Assembly: GCF_008710285.1 (NCBI RefSeq) | Contig: NZ_VYQF01000001.1 | Span: forward strand, 1,621,501-1,685,500 | From: Ginsengibacter hankyongi | GTDB taxonomy: Bacteria; Bacteroidota; Bacteroidia; Chitinophagales; Chitinophagaceae | Direction: 5' to 3' | DNA length: 64,000 nt | Part shown: positions 42,805-52,873 of the stretch, piece after piece | Numbering within the stretch: position 1 is the stretch's first letter | Layout: every line of letters begins with the position of its first letter | Position numbers and translations under genes: made by a program | The notes under the pieces: generated by a model | The model's input: the letters and a program-made list of their open reading frames with translations, nothing else | Databases searched by the model: none | Told to the model about the DNA's origin: nothing

Positions 42805-44286
42805 TTATTTTTTCAGATGTGCTTCTAACAGCTTTTTCCAACTCAAATAAAGTTCATCATAAAGGTCTGTATTTCCGGGTTCTATTTTTTTAATGGGCTT
42901 AAAGTTGCTGAATGCTTCATTAAAATTTTTGTAAATGCCCCCCCCGATTCCCGCACCCAGCGCGGCACCCACGCTTCCGTCATTGCTGTACAATTCAACA
43001 GCTACGCCGGTTGCATTTACAAATGATTGTATAAATACATCGCTCAAAAATAAATTGGATCGGCCGGCACGAATAATAGTTGGGTGTAAATTATTTTCAC
43101 GCATGATATCCAGCCCATAACGAAATGCAAATGCAATTCCTTCCTGAACTGCACGGAATATATGTGCCTTCGAATGCTTATTTAAATCAATATTGTTTAT
43201 ATGTGCGCCCACTATTTTATTCTGCAACATGCGCTCTGCTCCATTTCCAAAAGGAAGAATAAACAAACCATCACTTCCCGGATCTATGCCTGAACACATT
43301 GCATCCATTTCTTCATAGGTCAGGCCATCGCCACACACTTTTTTTATCCAGCTATTCATAATGCCGGTTCCATTAATGCAAAGCAAAACGCCTAAGCGTT
43401 TATGCATAGCCGTATGATTTACGTGTGCAAACGCATTTACTCTCGAATATTTATCGTTGAATAACTGGTCAGTAACTGCATAAATTACACCCGATGTGCC
43501 TGCGGTTGCTGCAACTTCGCCCGGCTCAAGTACATTTAAGGATAAGGCGTTATTAAGCTGGTCGCCTGCTTTGTACGTTACGGGAATATTTTCTTTTAAT
43601 GAAAGTTCTTTGGCAATTGCGGGCAATAAGTTTCCATGTGAAGAGAATAAGGTTCTTACATCAGGCATGAGAGAATCATCAAAACCGAAATAGTTCATTA
43701 CATCTTTGGAAATTTCTTCTTTTTGAAAATCATAAAAAATTCCTTCGGATAATGCTGAATTGGTGGTGGTAATTTCCCCGGTTAATTTCATTGCAATGAA
43801 ATCTCCCGGTAACATTATCTTATCAATTTTTTCATAAATCCCCGCCTCATTATTTTTTACCCAACTCAATTTGGATGCGGTGAAATTTGCAGGAGAATTT
43901 AAAAGGCAGGAAGAACAAATATATTCACCTATGGCATTGAAAGCATTTTCGCCGATTTCAACAGCCCTGCTGTCGCACCAGATGATACTGTCCCGCACAA
44001 CATTTTGGTGTTTATCAACTGCAACCAGTCCATGCATCTGGTAAGATATACCAATGGCCGCTATATCTTTTGGGTCAAAGGCTTTCGCAGCAGTTAATTT
44101 TCGTATAGCCTTTGCAGTTTGGTCCCACCACATTTCAGGAGATTGTTCAGCCCACCCGGATTGTAATGAAGTGATTGCATTTTCTGTTTCGGGATATTGT
44201 GCGGTTGAAATACATTTTTGTGAAACTGCGTCCACCACGGAAACTTTTATAAAAGAGGTACCGATATCAATTCCTAAAAGGAGCAT
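42805..44286 (-). CDS. xylB: xylulokinase (FGGY family)
   Basis: The 493-residue FGGY kinase starts LLLGIDIGTSFIKVSVVD (phosphate-binding loop), has GISYQMHGLVAVD near residue 83 as in xylulokinases, TAGTSGVIYAV near 263, and GNGAERMLQNKIVGAH near 350. It would phosphorylate D-xylulose so that it enters the pentose phosphate pathway. It ends the leftward symporter, GH3, kinase run, which supports a xylose role. No xylose isomerase gene is in the window. Confidence 0.88.
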   Translation of the reverse strand: MLLLGIDIGTSFIKVSVVDAVSQKCISTAQYPETENAITSLQSGWAEQSPEMWWDQTAKAIRKLTAAKAFDPKDIAAIGISYQMHGLVAVDKHQNVVRDSIIWCDSRAVEIGENAFNAIGEYICSSCLLNSPANFTASKLSWVKNNEAGIYEKIDKIMLPGDFIAMKLTGEITTTNSALSEGIFYDFQKEEISKDVMNYFGFDDSLMPDVRTLFSSHGNLLPAIAKELSLKENIPVTYKAGDQLNNALSLNVLEPGEVAATAGTSGVIYAVTDQLFNDKYSRVNAFAHVNHTAMHKRLGVLLCINGTGIMNSWIKKVCGDGLTYEEMDAMCSGIDPGSDGLFILPFGNGAERMLQNKIVGAHINNIDLNKHSKAHIFRAVQEGIAFAFRYGLDIMRENNLHPTIIRAGRSNLFLSDVFIQSFVNATGVAVELYSNDGSVGAALGAGIGGGIYKNFNEAFSNFKPIKKIEPGNTDLYDELYLSWKKLLEAHLKK

Positions 44287-44318
44287 ATATTATTATTATT
44301 TTATTAAATAGATTGAAA

Positions 44319-46511
44319 TCATTTCACACTTAAAATTGCTGTTGCAGGTTTTGCAGCTCCAAGTTCTGCACTTCTTTGTGACGGTAACGAACCTGCTACG
44401 CTTATTTTTATATCGCCTGAATTTAAAACACTTTGTCCTTTGTCATTTACAACTTTCATCATACCGGGTGTAATTATAAATTTTACTTTTTGAGACGCGC
44501 CCGGCTTAAGGTTAATTCTTTTAAAACCTTTTAAAGAATAAAGTGGATCTTCAGCCGATACATTTTTATGCGTAAGATACAATTGTACGACTTCATCGCC
44601 TGCAATTTCGCCACTATTGGTAACCGTTAGTTCGGCTGCAATTGATTCATTTTTATTAATTTTTGTCTTAGATAATTTAAGATTACCATAGGTAAACTTT
44701 GTATAGCTCAATCCAAATCCAAAAGGATATAACGGAACTCCTTTAAAATAGCGATAGGTTCTGTTTTGCATGGAATAATCTTCAAATGGTGGTAGATCTG
44801 AATCGCTTTTATAGAATGTTACAGGCAATCTTCCTGCGGGGCTGTAATCGCCAAACAAAACATCCGCGATAGCAGTACCCGCGGCCTGCCCGCCATACCA
44901 CGCATCGATAATACCCGGGATATTTTCTTCTTCCCATGGAATAGCAACTGCGCTTCCTGTCATCATTACAAATACAACCGGCTTCCCGGTTGCTTTCAAT
45001 GCTTTCATAAAATCGGTTTGTACGCTTGGCAATGCAATAGTTGTTCTATCGCCACCGCTAAATCCCGGATTGTCCACTTTCATTTGTTCTCCTTCCAATC
45101 GTGGAGAAATTCCACCAACATAAATAATAACATCAGCATTTTTAATACTGTCAATTAGTTTTGAAAAATCCTGTGGCGTCGTTGCTGTAAAGTCGGTTGC
45201 CCTTGAATAAAACACATCCGCATTTTTCAACTTATCTTTTATACCCTGCAATACGGTAGTAACAATAGAAGGCTGACCATTATAATTTCCTAATTGTGTG
45301 TTAGCATTATCTGCATTGGGTCCCAAGACCGCAATATGATTGATGTTTTTACTAAGAGGTAATATATTATTTTCATTGCGTAGCAAGACGATTGACTGTT
45401 TTGCCATCTCCAACGCAAGTGCTTTATGAGGCTGCCTTTCCAAAGCCGTAATTGGAATTTGTGCATATTTCACCATACTAACGGGGTCGAACATCCCAAG
45501 ACGAAAACGAATCGTAAATAATCTTTTTAATGACGCATCAATGTCTTTCTCGGTTAATTTTCCATCTTTTACTGCCTTCACTAAAGTCTTATAAGTTGCA
45601 TTACCACATTCTACATCTGTTCCATGCAATACCGCATCTGCAGCCGAGCTTTCTGCATCAGGAAACATTTTATGTGTTTCGTAAAAATCGTCGATTGCAC
45701 CGCAATCAGAAGTGACATAGCCGGTAAATTTCCATTGATTGCGTAAGATGTTAACCATAAGTTTATCGTTGCCACAGCAGGGTTGGCCTCCGTAAGCATT
45801 GTAAGCACACATCACTCCTGCTACTTTTGCATTCACCACTAGCTCATGGAAAGCCTGTAAGTAGGTATCCCAAAGATCATGATCAGTAATATTTACATCG
45901 AATGTATGTCGTGAAGATTCCGGTCCGCTATGGATTGCATAGTGCTTGGCACAGGCTGCGGCTTTTAAATATTTGGGATCATCACCTTGTAAACCTGTTA
46001 CAAACGCGTTGGCAATACTTCCTGTAAGAAAAGGGTCTTCGCCATAAGTTTCCTGTCCACGTCCCCACCTAGGATCACGAAAAATATTTATGTTAGGTGT
46101 CCAGTAAGTTAAGCCCGTGTACCTGCTACGATCATTTTTACGGATGCTTTCGTTATTGATAGCCCGCCCTTCTTCGGAAGTGAAATCCCCCATTTTTTTC
46201 ATGGAGTTAACATCAAAAGTTGCCGCCATTCCAATTGCCTGCGGGTATGATGTTACATGAAATTTGGTTCTTGCAACGCCATGTAAACATTCATTCCACC
46301 AGTCGTAAGCGGGAATACCTAAACGGTCAATAGCCGGTGCTGCATTAAGCATTTGCGCTACCTTTTCTTCCAGCGTTAATCTTGAAACAAGATCATTTAC
46401 CCGTGCTTCAATTGATAGCGAAGGATTCTGGAAAGGATATGCATATTTCTTTTGTGCAAATGTTGCTGAAACAAAAAAAATAAAAATCAATGGGAAAAAA
46501 ATCTTTTTCAT
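44319..46511 (-). CDS. glycoside hydrolase family 3, beta-xylosidase/glucosidase type
   Basis: A 730-residue GH3 enzyme with signal peptide (FFPLIFIFFVSATFAQ). The TIM-barrel domain includes GVARTKFHVTSYPQAIGMAA and the nucleophile segment GYVTSDCGAIDDF, with the aspartate near residue 267. A C-terminal sandwich domain (GGISPRLEGEQM) and a fibronectin-III-like domain (DEVVQLYLTH) follow. The VTSDCGAI form and the C-terminal layout are like bacterial and fungal beta-xylosidases. The adjacent xylulokinase and symporter support xylo-oligosaccharide cleavage in the periplasm. Exact specificity cannot be read from sequence. Confidence 0.9.
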   Translation of the reverse strand: MKKIFFPLIFIFFVSATFAQKKYAYPFQNPSLSIEARVNDLVSRLTLEEKVAQMLNAAPAIDRLGIPAYDWWNECLHGVARTKFHVTSYPQAIGMAATFDVNSMKKMGDFTSEEGRAINNESIRKNDRSRYTGLTYWTPNINIFRDPRWGRGQETYGEDPFLTGSIANAFVTGLQGDDPKYLKAAACAKHYAIHSGPESSRHTFDVNITDHDLWDTYLQAFHELVVNAKVAGVMCAYNAYGGQPCCGNDKLMVNILRNQWKFTGYVTSDCGAIDDFYETHKMFPDAESSAADAVLHGTDVECGNATYKTLVKAVKDGKLTEKDIDASLKRLFTIRFRLGMFDPVSMVKYAQIPITALERQPHKALALEMAKQSIVLLRNENNILPLSKNINHIAVLGPNADNANTQLGNYNGQPSIVTTVLQGIKDKLKNADVFYSRATDFTATTPQDFSKLIDSIKNADVIIYVGGISPRLEGEQMKVDNPGFSGGDRTTIALPSVQTDFMKALKATGKPVVFVMMTGSAVAIPWEEENIPGIIDAWYGGQAAGTAIADVLFGDYSPAGRLPVTFYKSDSDLPPFEDYSMQNRTYRYFKGVPLYPFGFGLSYTKFTYGNLKLSKTKINKNESIAAELTVTNSGEIAGDEVVQLYLTHKNVSAEDPLYSLKGFKRINLKPGASQKVKFIITPGMMKVVNDKGQSVLNSGDIKISVAGSLPSQRSAELGAAKPATAILSVK

Positions 46512-46564
46512 AATACATTAATAAAGGAGTAAAAGACAAGATCTTATTTTTAATATTGACACTA

Positions 46565-48187
46565 TTAAGCTATACCTAACGGTGAGAAATAAACGAAGAT
46601 AGAAACCACAATTGCCACAACTATCAGGGAAAGAATAACATCCCATTTGTTCCAGCTTGCACGGCTCGCAGCCCTGTCTTCCGCTACGGTAGTTGCGAAT
46701 GTTAATCCTCTTATTTGCTCATCGTTAGGTTTTGCAGTAAGCAGGCTTACGATTACCATTAAAGCAATTGAAAAAAGGAACAATAAAATACAGAAGTAAA
46801 GGAAATTGATGGTTGCGAACTCATGCAACACACCTGTTAAATCGGTTTGAAATAATTCTAATGTCAACTTAATAATGCCAATTATAAAACCAGCTACCAT
46901 TCCTGTAAGCGCTCCTTTTCCATTTATACGTTTAAAGAATACTCCAAGTAAAAACACAGCGGCAATAGGAGGTGCCAAATAAGATTGTACACTTTGAAGA
47001 TATTGATATAATGTACCTGATATCCTGCTCATTAATGGAATCCAGGCCATACCGAGTAATACCACCACGCCAGTGGCGATTCGACCTACTTTTACCAGTT
47101 CTTTACCACTTGCTTCCGGCTTCATTTTCTGATAAATATCCATGGTGAACAAAGTTGAACATGCATTATAAACAGAAGCTAATGAACTCATCAATGCTGC
47201 CAGCAAACCACCAGCAAGTAAACCTCTTAATCCCAAAGGCATAAGCGCTTTTACCAAAGTTGGGAACGCTGCATCATTATCTGTTAAGGTTAGTTTTCCC
47301 TGGTTAACGAGGGCCACGGCGATTAAACCAGGCACTAAGAAAATGAAGAAAGGGAGCAGTTTCAAATACGCGGCAAATATGGTTCCTCTTCTCGCCTGCC
47401 TTTCGTCGCGGCCGGCTAAACAACGTTGAACAATATGTTGATCCGTACACCAATACCAAACGCCTACAATAGGAGCCGCGAAAGTAATTCCAAGCCACGG
47501 GAAATCGGGGTCGCTTAAAGGACGGAACATATTTAATTTTTCTTTTGGAACAGAATTGATGAGCCCATGCCAGCCGCCCACTTTATCTAACCCGATAAAT
47601 AATAAAACCGCAGAGCCGAACAGTAACACAAATGCCTGTATGGCTTCGGTGTACATTACTGTATGTAAGCCACCGAGGATGGTGTAAATACCTGTTATCA
47701 CCACGAGAATTATAGCGCCTGTCCAGAAGTTAACTCCCAGGAAAGAATTAAATACAAGTGCGCCTGCGAAAATGGTTACGGACGCTTTAGCAATTACATA
47801 ACTGAGTAACTGTATAATTGATAATAATCTCCTGGATTTTGCATTGAAACGTCTTTCTAAAAACTCGGGCATTGTGTACACCATGCTGCGCATGTAAAAA
47901 GGAACAAACAGCCAGCCAAGTACCAAAACAATCCATGAATGCATTTCGTAATGACCCATTACAAGCCCGGAAGTTGCACCGGTACCTGCAAGTCCTACAA
48001 TGTGTTCCGATCCTACATTTGAAGCCAATATAGATGCGCCAATAACCCACCAGCCAAGATTGCGGTTGGCTAAAAAATAATCTGAAGGCGATGCTTTACT
48101 TTTTCTTATTGACCAAACGGAAATAGCTGCGATGATAAGAAGGTAAAGAATTACAAAAAGCAAATCAATCGTTCCAAGAAAATGCAT
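46565..48187 (-). CDS. sodium/solute symporter (SSS family)
   Basis: The 540-residue protein has about 14 membrane helices and SSS hallmarks: DYFLANRNLGWWVIGASILASN near residue 35, GAIILVVITGIYTILGGLHTVMYTEAIQ near 159, and GLLAGGLLAALMSSLASVYNACSTLF near 320. SGLT-type members couple sugar uptake to sodium. Standing first in the run with GH3 and xylB, it most likely imports xylose or short xylosides; this is inference from context. Confidence 0.92.
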   Translation of the reverse strand: MHFLGTIDLLFVILYLLIIAAISVWSIRKSKASPSDYFLANRNLGWWVIGASILASNVGSEHIVGLAGTGATSGLVMGHYEMHSWIVLVLGWLFVPFYMRSMVYTMPEFLERRFNAKSRRLLSIIQLLSYVIAKASVTIFAGALVFNSFLGVNFWTGAIILVVITGIYTILGGLHTVMYTEAIQAFVLLFGSAVLLFIGLDKVGGWHGLINSVPKEKLNMFRPLSDPDFPWLGITFAAPIVGVWYWCTDQHIVQRCLAGRDERQARRGTIFAAYLKLLPFFIFLVPGLIAVALVNQGKLTLTDNDAAFPTLVKALMPLGLRGLLAGGLLAALMSSLASVYNACSTLFTMDIYQKMKPEASGKELVKVGRIATGVVVLLGMAWIPLMSRISGTLYQYLQSVQSYLAPPIAAVFLLGVFFKRINGKGALTGMVAGFIIGIIKLTLELFQTDLTGVLHEFATINFLYFCILLFLFSIALMVIVSLLTAKPNDEQIRGLTFATTVAEDRAASRASWNKWDVILSLIVVAIVVSIFVYFSPLGIA

Positions 48188-48197
48188 AATCTCGATT

Positions 48198-48515
48198 TTA
48201 AATTATAAATAAATAATTAGATAAAACGCCTAATGATATTCCATGTTCCTGCCTCCTACTTATTGCTTTACGTTCCCTTCTTTCGATAGCATGATTCCAA
48301 ATATTTTCAAATATTGATTGTACTTCTTCAAATTCTTTTCGTTCAGTGCAATCAAATGCTGCATACTGCTCTACTCTCATTTTTTTACAAACTGTTTCCG
48401 TATATCTTATTGAAGATATCTTGCTTGAAAATGCGCACTGCGTGCAGTTACCGACATGGTGCAGATTGTCTATTTGTAAATGAATTATTAACCTGTTTGT
48501 AATATAAATGCTCAA
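48198..48515 (-). CDS. doubtful small frame upstream of the symporter
   Basis: An open frame ends ten bases before the symporter start. The full frame from 48515 gives 105 residues; an ATG at 48380 gives 60 residues with a charged, helical look (ERKEFEEVQSIFENIWNHAIERRERK). No family is recognised and there is no signal or membrane helix. It could be a real leader gene, a decayed remnant or chance. Confidence 0.25.
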   Translation of the reverse strand: MSIYITNRLIIHLQIDNLHHVGNCTQCAFSSKISSIRYTETVCKKMRVEQYAAFDCTERKEFEEVQSIFENIWNHAIERRERKAISRRQEHGISLGVLSNYLFII

Positions 48516-48606
48516 TCGTAATGAGGTTTAAAAGCAAATGATTCTGTAGAATTCAACATTAATAAGCAACTATGAATGGGCTAATTTAGAGGAATTATTT
48601 TAAAAA

Positions 48607-48622
48607 ATGTAAACGGTTACAT
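48607..48622. promoter_or_regulatory. LacI-family-type operator
   Basis: ATGTAAACGGTTACAT is a 16-base near-perfect palindrome (one mismatched pair) with a central CG, the form bound by LacI/CcpA/PurR-type regulators. It lies between the divergent symporter-GH3-xylB and SDR-GH35-CE15 arms and could control one or both. No lacI-family gene is in the window. Confidence 0.6.
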
Positions 48623-48783
48623 TTTTATTTTGAAAATATGATTTTTTATATAGTTTTACTTATATGGATACTACTTGCAAGCCAAATAAACTTTTCAATT
48701 ATACCAGTCGCTAACGATTACTAATATACGCGGAAAGCGAAAAAATAAGTGGAGCTATAATTTTTCATTGAAAAAAAATAAAT

Positions 48784-49533
48784 ATGAAGAGCGATAAAAA
48801 TAAGATTGCCATTGTTACAGGAGGCGGATCAGGAATTGGATTAGCCATAGCCGAAAAATTTGTGCAAAATAAAATCACGGTTATAATAATTGGCCGCGAC
48901 CAAGTGAAATTGGAAACTGCCAAAAATAAGTTAGGCGAACTTTGCATTCCGGTTGCTTTCGATTTAGATAACCTTTCGTCGGTTCCGGAATTGATAAATG
49001 ATCTTATAAAAAAGCATAAAAAAATTGACATTCTTGTAAACAACGCAGGCATTAATTTAAAGAAGGAATTTACAGAAGTTACTGATGAAGAATTTCAAAG
49101 AATTATGCATACGAATGTAACAGCCATGTTTGCTCTTTCCAGGGAAGTTGTAAAATGTATGATAAAGAATGGTAGCGGAAGTATTATTAATATAAGCTCA
49201 ATGGCGTCTCAATATGGGATTCCAAAAGTAATCGCTTATAGTGCTTCAAAAGCGGCAATTGAAGGAATGACGAGGGCAATGGCAGTGGAACTTTCTCCAA
49301 AAGGAATACGGGTAAACTGTATAGCGCCCGGCTTTATTGCAACAGAGATGTCGGCCAAAGCTTTGAATAATGATAAAGAAAGAAAAGACAAAGTAATGTC
49401 AAGAACCCCGATGGGAGCTTTGGGAATGCCGGCTGATATTGGCGATGCAGCGGTGTTCCTTGCATCTGCAGCATCAGCATATATAACAGGGGTCGTTTTG
49501 CCCGTGGATGGAGGCAATTCAGTTGGGTTTTAA
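48784..49533 (+). CDS. SDR-family oxidoreductase
   Basis: The 249-residue classical short-chain dehydrogenase has the nucleotide-binding GGGSGIG near residue 13, NNAG near 86, catalytic serine in INISSMASQYG near 138, and YSASK (tyrosine 152, lysine 156). In sugar-acid pathways such enzymes reduce or oxidise keto-sugar acids; that would fit the adjoining glucuronoyl esterase, but the substrate is not visible. It opens the rightward arm of the carbohydrate locus. Its end overlaps the long upstream extension of the next frame, though not that gene's likely start. Confidence 0.9.
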   Translation: MKSDKNKIAIVTGGGSGIGLAIAEKFVQNKITVIIIGRDQVKLETAKNKLGELCIPVAFDLDNLSSVPELINDLIKKHKKIDILVNNAGINLKKEFTEVTDEEFQRIMHTNVTAMFALSREVVKCMIKNGSGSIINISSMASQYGIPKVIAYSASKAAIEGMTRAMAVELSPKGIRVNCIAPGFIATEMSAKALNNDKERKDKVMSRTPMGALGMPADIGDAAVFLASAASAYITGVVLPVDGGNSVGF

Positions 49534-49621
49534 TTGCTTCGTTAAGCCTCTATTGAGTGAACTTATTAATGCATCGTTAGTATATTTTCTGAATAAAATA
49601 TTAACCGTCGTAAATGGTCTA

Positions 49622-51244
49622 ATGAGAAAACAAAACGGGATTATTTTTTCTTTCATTATTCTGATTCACTCATCGGTGAGTGCACAAATTCGTATGCCTT
49701 ATTTAATAAAAAAAGGCACTACCGAGCAATTGATAGTGGATGGAAAACCTTTCCTGGTTTTAGGAGGTGAGCTTGGCAATTCCACTGCTTCCAGTCTTGA
49801 TTATATGAGGCCGGTCTGGAGTAAGTTCAAAGCCATGAACCTTAATACGATTTTATCACCTGTATATTGGGAATTGCTGAAGCCCAAAGAAGGAACATTT
49901 GATTTTACTTTAGTAGATAATATTATAAAAGCCGCTCGAAAAAATAATTTAAGAGTCATTCTCTTATGGTTCGGTTCGTGGAAAAACAGCATGAGTTGTT
50001 ATGCCCCTGCATGGATTAAAACAAACGAGTCACGTTTTCCACGTGCACAGGACAATACAAGAAAGGGGCTGGAAATACTTTCAGCTTTCAGCAAAAATAA
50101 TCTTGATGCTGACGAAGCTGCCTTTGCAGTTTTAATGAAACATATAAAAGAAACTGACAAAAGCCACACCGTAATTATGGTGCAGGTAGAAAATGAAATC
50201 GGAATGCTTACGGAAGCAAGGGAGAGAACCGCCGATGCCGATAAAGCTTTTGACCGCGATGTTCCCCGTGAACTAATGAATTATCTTATAACAAATAAAG
50301 ACTCACTCGTTCCTGAATTGAAAGATCAATGGTCAAAAACAAATTTTACAACTAACGGCAATTGGGAAAATGTTTTTGGTAAAAGCCCTGCAACCGATGA
50401 AATATTCCAGGCGTGGTATTATGCAAAATATGCTAATGCGGTTGCCGCGGCCGGAAAGAATGAATATTCTTTACCCATGTATGTAAATGCAGCATTAAAT
50501 TATCGTAATGTTAAGCCAGGCCAATACCCGAGTGCCGGACCTCTACCTCATTTAATGGATATCTGGCAAGTTGCTGCTCCTTCTATCGACATTTTATCAC
50601 CTGATTTTTACAACCCTTATTTTAAACAATATTGTGATCTCTATACGAGAAGAAATAATCCGCTGTTTATTCCTGAAATACGCTTTGAGCCGTCGGATGC
50701 TGCAAAAGTATTTTACGCAATTGGGCATTACCAGGCCATTGGTTACTCTCCTTTTTCTATAGAATCCACAGATAAGCCAAAGGAAGAACCTATCAGTAAA
50801 GCCTACTCGATATTATCACAACTGTCACCTGAAATATTAAAGTACACCGGTACGGGGAAAATGGAAGGGGTATTGCTCGATTCACAAAACAAAAAGCAGG
50901 AAATAATTTTAGGCAATTATAAATTATCAGTAGCGCATGATTATACACTGGGCTGGTCTCCTGATGCTTTAAAACCAGGCTGGCCGATAACTGGCTGCAT
51001 TATTATACAGGAAAATGAAAATGATTTTATAATTGCGGGAACCGGCGTTGTAGTAACGTTTTCCGTAATTGGAACTAACAGAATTTCCGCAGGCATTTTA
51101 CAGGCAAATGAGGGTAAATATATAAATGGAAAATGGCAGCCGGGAAGGCGCATGAACGGAGACCAGGATCACCAGGGGAGGCATATAAGGGTGCCCGTTA
51201 GTGAGTGGAATATCCAGCGGGTTAAATTATATCAATATAAATAG
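49622..51244 (+). CDS. GH35-like glycoside hydrolase with DUF5597-type C-terminus
   Basis: From ATG 49622 the protein has 540 residues and a signal peptide (FSFIILIHSSVSAQ). An in-frame ATG at 49508 would add a 38-residue tail that hides the signal and overlaps the SDR gene, so 49622 is preferred. The TIM barrel has GELGNSTASS near residue 50, the acid/base glutamate in MVQVENEIG near 190, and a candidate nucleophile glutamate in FIPEIRFE near 352. The C-terminal sheet region fits DUF5597. Relatives are called beta-galactosidase; the true substrate in this locus may be an arabinoxylan or glucuronoxylan side chain. Confidence 0.8.
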   Translation: MRKQNGIIFSFIILIHSSVSAQIRMPYLIKKGTTEQLIVDGKPFLVLGGELGNSTASSLDYMRPVWSKFKAMNLNTILSPVYWELLKPKEGTFDFTLVDNIIKAARKNNLRVILLWFGSWKNSMSCYAPAWIKTNESRFPRAQDNTRKGLEILSAFSKNNLDADEAAFAVLMKHIKETDKSHTVIMVQVENEIGMLTEARERTADADKAFDRDVPRELMNYLITNKDSLVPELKDQWSKTNFTTNGNWENVFGKSPATDEIFQAWYYAKYANAVAAAGKNEYSLPMYVNAALNYRNVKPGQYPSAGPLPHLMDIWQVAAPSIDILSPDFYNPYFKQYCDLYTRRNNPLFIPEIRFEPSDAAKVFYAIGHYQAIGYSPFSIESTDKPKEEPISKAYSILSQLSPEILKYTGTGKMEGVLLDSQNKKQEIILGNYKLSVAHDYTLGWSPDALKPGWPITGCIIIQENENDFIIAGTGVVVTFSVIGTNRISAGILQANEGKYINGKWQPGRRMNGDQDHQGRHIRVPVSEWNIQRVKLYQYK

Positions 51245-51315
51245 GACATTTTGATATTCAATTATTCAGGTATCGTAATCAGGTAATTAAAATTCTAATC
51301 TGCAAAATTTAAACG

Positions 51316-52863
51316 ATGAAAAAGTTTATTTTTTTCTTGCTTGCTGCAAGTATAAATCACGTAGCGCTGGCGCAGGATTCAAAAATAGACAGCAGTAAAT
51401 ATCCCCCGTTTAAAATATTTACGGCACAGCAGGACCAGGAAAACATGATGCAACAATTGGGCATAAAAGTATTAAGGCCGGGGCCAAGCGGAAATCCATC
51501 AGCACCAGATCATGCGAATTATGATACGACAAAAGCAGATCCTTGCCCACAAATACCGGATATTTTAACGGCAAAAAATGGAAAGAAAATTACAACAGCC
51601 GATATGTGGTGGAAAGTGCGTCGGCCTGAGATTATTGAAGATTATGAACGCGAAGTATATGGAAGAATTCCGCACAATGTACCTAAAGTAACATGGACAG
51701 TAAAAGTGGTTGATCGCGAATTTATATTTCCGGGATTTATTCCGGTTGTCGCGAAACAAATTGTTGGTCATGTTGATAACCGGGAATACCCGTTGATCAA
51801 TGTTGATATAAAAATGATTTTGGTTGTGCCGATGAATGTAAAAGGCCCGGTTCCTGTGTTGATGATGTTTGGCTTTCCTTCATTTCCTTCTCCGGCGCAG
51901 CCATCAGCAGATGACATGGAAACATTGAATACAACGTTTAAAGATGTGATGATAAAAACCAATCCTGCAGTAAAAAATATTTTTGATAAGTATCCTGCTT
52001 ACTCACCTATTACGAAATCAAGCATTAATTTTTTTGCGCCGCCGCCTGTCGGCGATGCGCCACCAACAGGACAATTGCTCGCTGCAGGTTGGGGTTATTT
52101 AACTATTGATCCAACAAGCATTCAGGCCGACAACGGAGCCGGCTTAACTGTCGGTATAATTGGCTTAGTAAATAAAGGCCAGCCACGCAAACCAGATGAT
52201 TGGGGCGCATTGCGTGCTTGGTCTTGGGGCGCAGCGCGGGCGCTCGATTACCTGGAGACAGACAGTTTGGTAGATGCAAAAAAGGTAGGTATTGAAGGCG
52301 TGTCCCGGTATGGTAAAGCCGCATTGGTTACACTTGCATTTGAACCGCGGTTTGCAGTTGGTTTAATTGGTTCATCCGGTAAAGGCGGTGCCACACTGCT
52401 TCGCCGCAACTTTGGGGAAGCGGTAGAAAGTTTAACCGGTGGTGAATATTATTGGATGGCTGGAAACTTTTTAAAGTATGGTGCATCCGAAGCAAGCTTT
52501 GGAAGCAAAACAGGCTGCGACCTGCCTGTCGACTCTCATGAATTAATTGCTCTTTGTGCACCGAGACTAACGTTCTTTAGTTATGGCGTACCCGAAAAGG
52601 GCGATGCCAATTGGCTGGACCATAGAGGCAGCTATATGGCTACAATTGCCGCAGGCACTGTTTTCAAATTATTGGGTGCTAAAGATCTTGGAGTTTCCAA
52701 TGATTATATGAAAGAAAAAATGCCGCCCGTTAATACCGGGCTGCTGGACGGCCAACTTGCATGGCGGCAGCATGATGGCGGGCATACGGATGCTCCGAAC
52801 TTTAAATATTTTATTCCGTGGGCGACCAGGTTTCTTAATTATGAAAAAAAGCCAGCACAATAA
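51316..52863 (+). CDS. CE15 glucuronoyl esterase-like protein
   Basis: CE15 enzymes cut the ester between glucuronic acid on xylan and lignin alcohols. The 515-residue product has a signal peptide (FIFFLLAASINHVALAQ), an alpha/beta-hydrolase fold, the family nucleophile motif GVSRYGK (serine near residue 330), and the histidine region QHDGGHTDAPN near 486. WKVRRPEIIEDYEREVYGRIP near 97 is typical of bacterial members. The length is above that of fungal CE15 because of N-terminal and loop additions, as in other Bacteroidota. It follows the GH35-like gene by about 70 bases. Confidence 0.85.
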   Translation: MKKFIFFLLAASINHVALAQDSKIDSSKYPPFKIFTAQQDQENMMQQLGIKVLRPGPSGNPSAPDHANYDTTKADPCPQIPDILTAKNGKKITTADMWWKVRRPEIIEDYEREVYGRIPHNVPKVTWTVKVVDREFIFPGFIPVVAKQIVGHVDNREYPLINVDIKMILVVPMNVKGPVPVLMMFGFPSFPSPAQPSADDMETLNTTFKDVMIKTNPAVKNIFDKYPAYSPITKSSINFFAPPPVGDAPPTGQLLAAGWGYLTIDPTSIQADNGAGLTVGIIGLVNKGQPRKPDDWGALRAWSWGAARALDYLETDSLVDAKKVGIEGVSRYGKAALVTLAFEPRFAVGLIGSSGKGGATLLRRNFGEAVESLTGGEYYWMAGNFLKYGASEASFGSKTGCDLPVDSHELIALCAPRLTFFSYGVPEKGDANWLDHRGSYMATIAAGTVFKLLGAKDLGVSNDYMKEKMPPVNTGLLDGQLAWRQHDGGHTDAPNFKYFIPWATRFLNYEKKPAQ

Positions 52864-52873
52864 AACCACTTAT

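Noticed and set aside
48708-48722. TAACGATTA as a second LacI operator
   Set aside because: Half-site symmetry is imperfect and it lacks the flanking TGT/ACA bases; mentioned only as a weak possibility.
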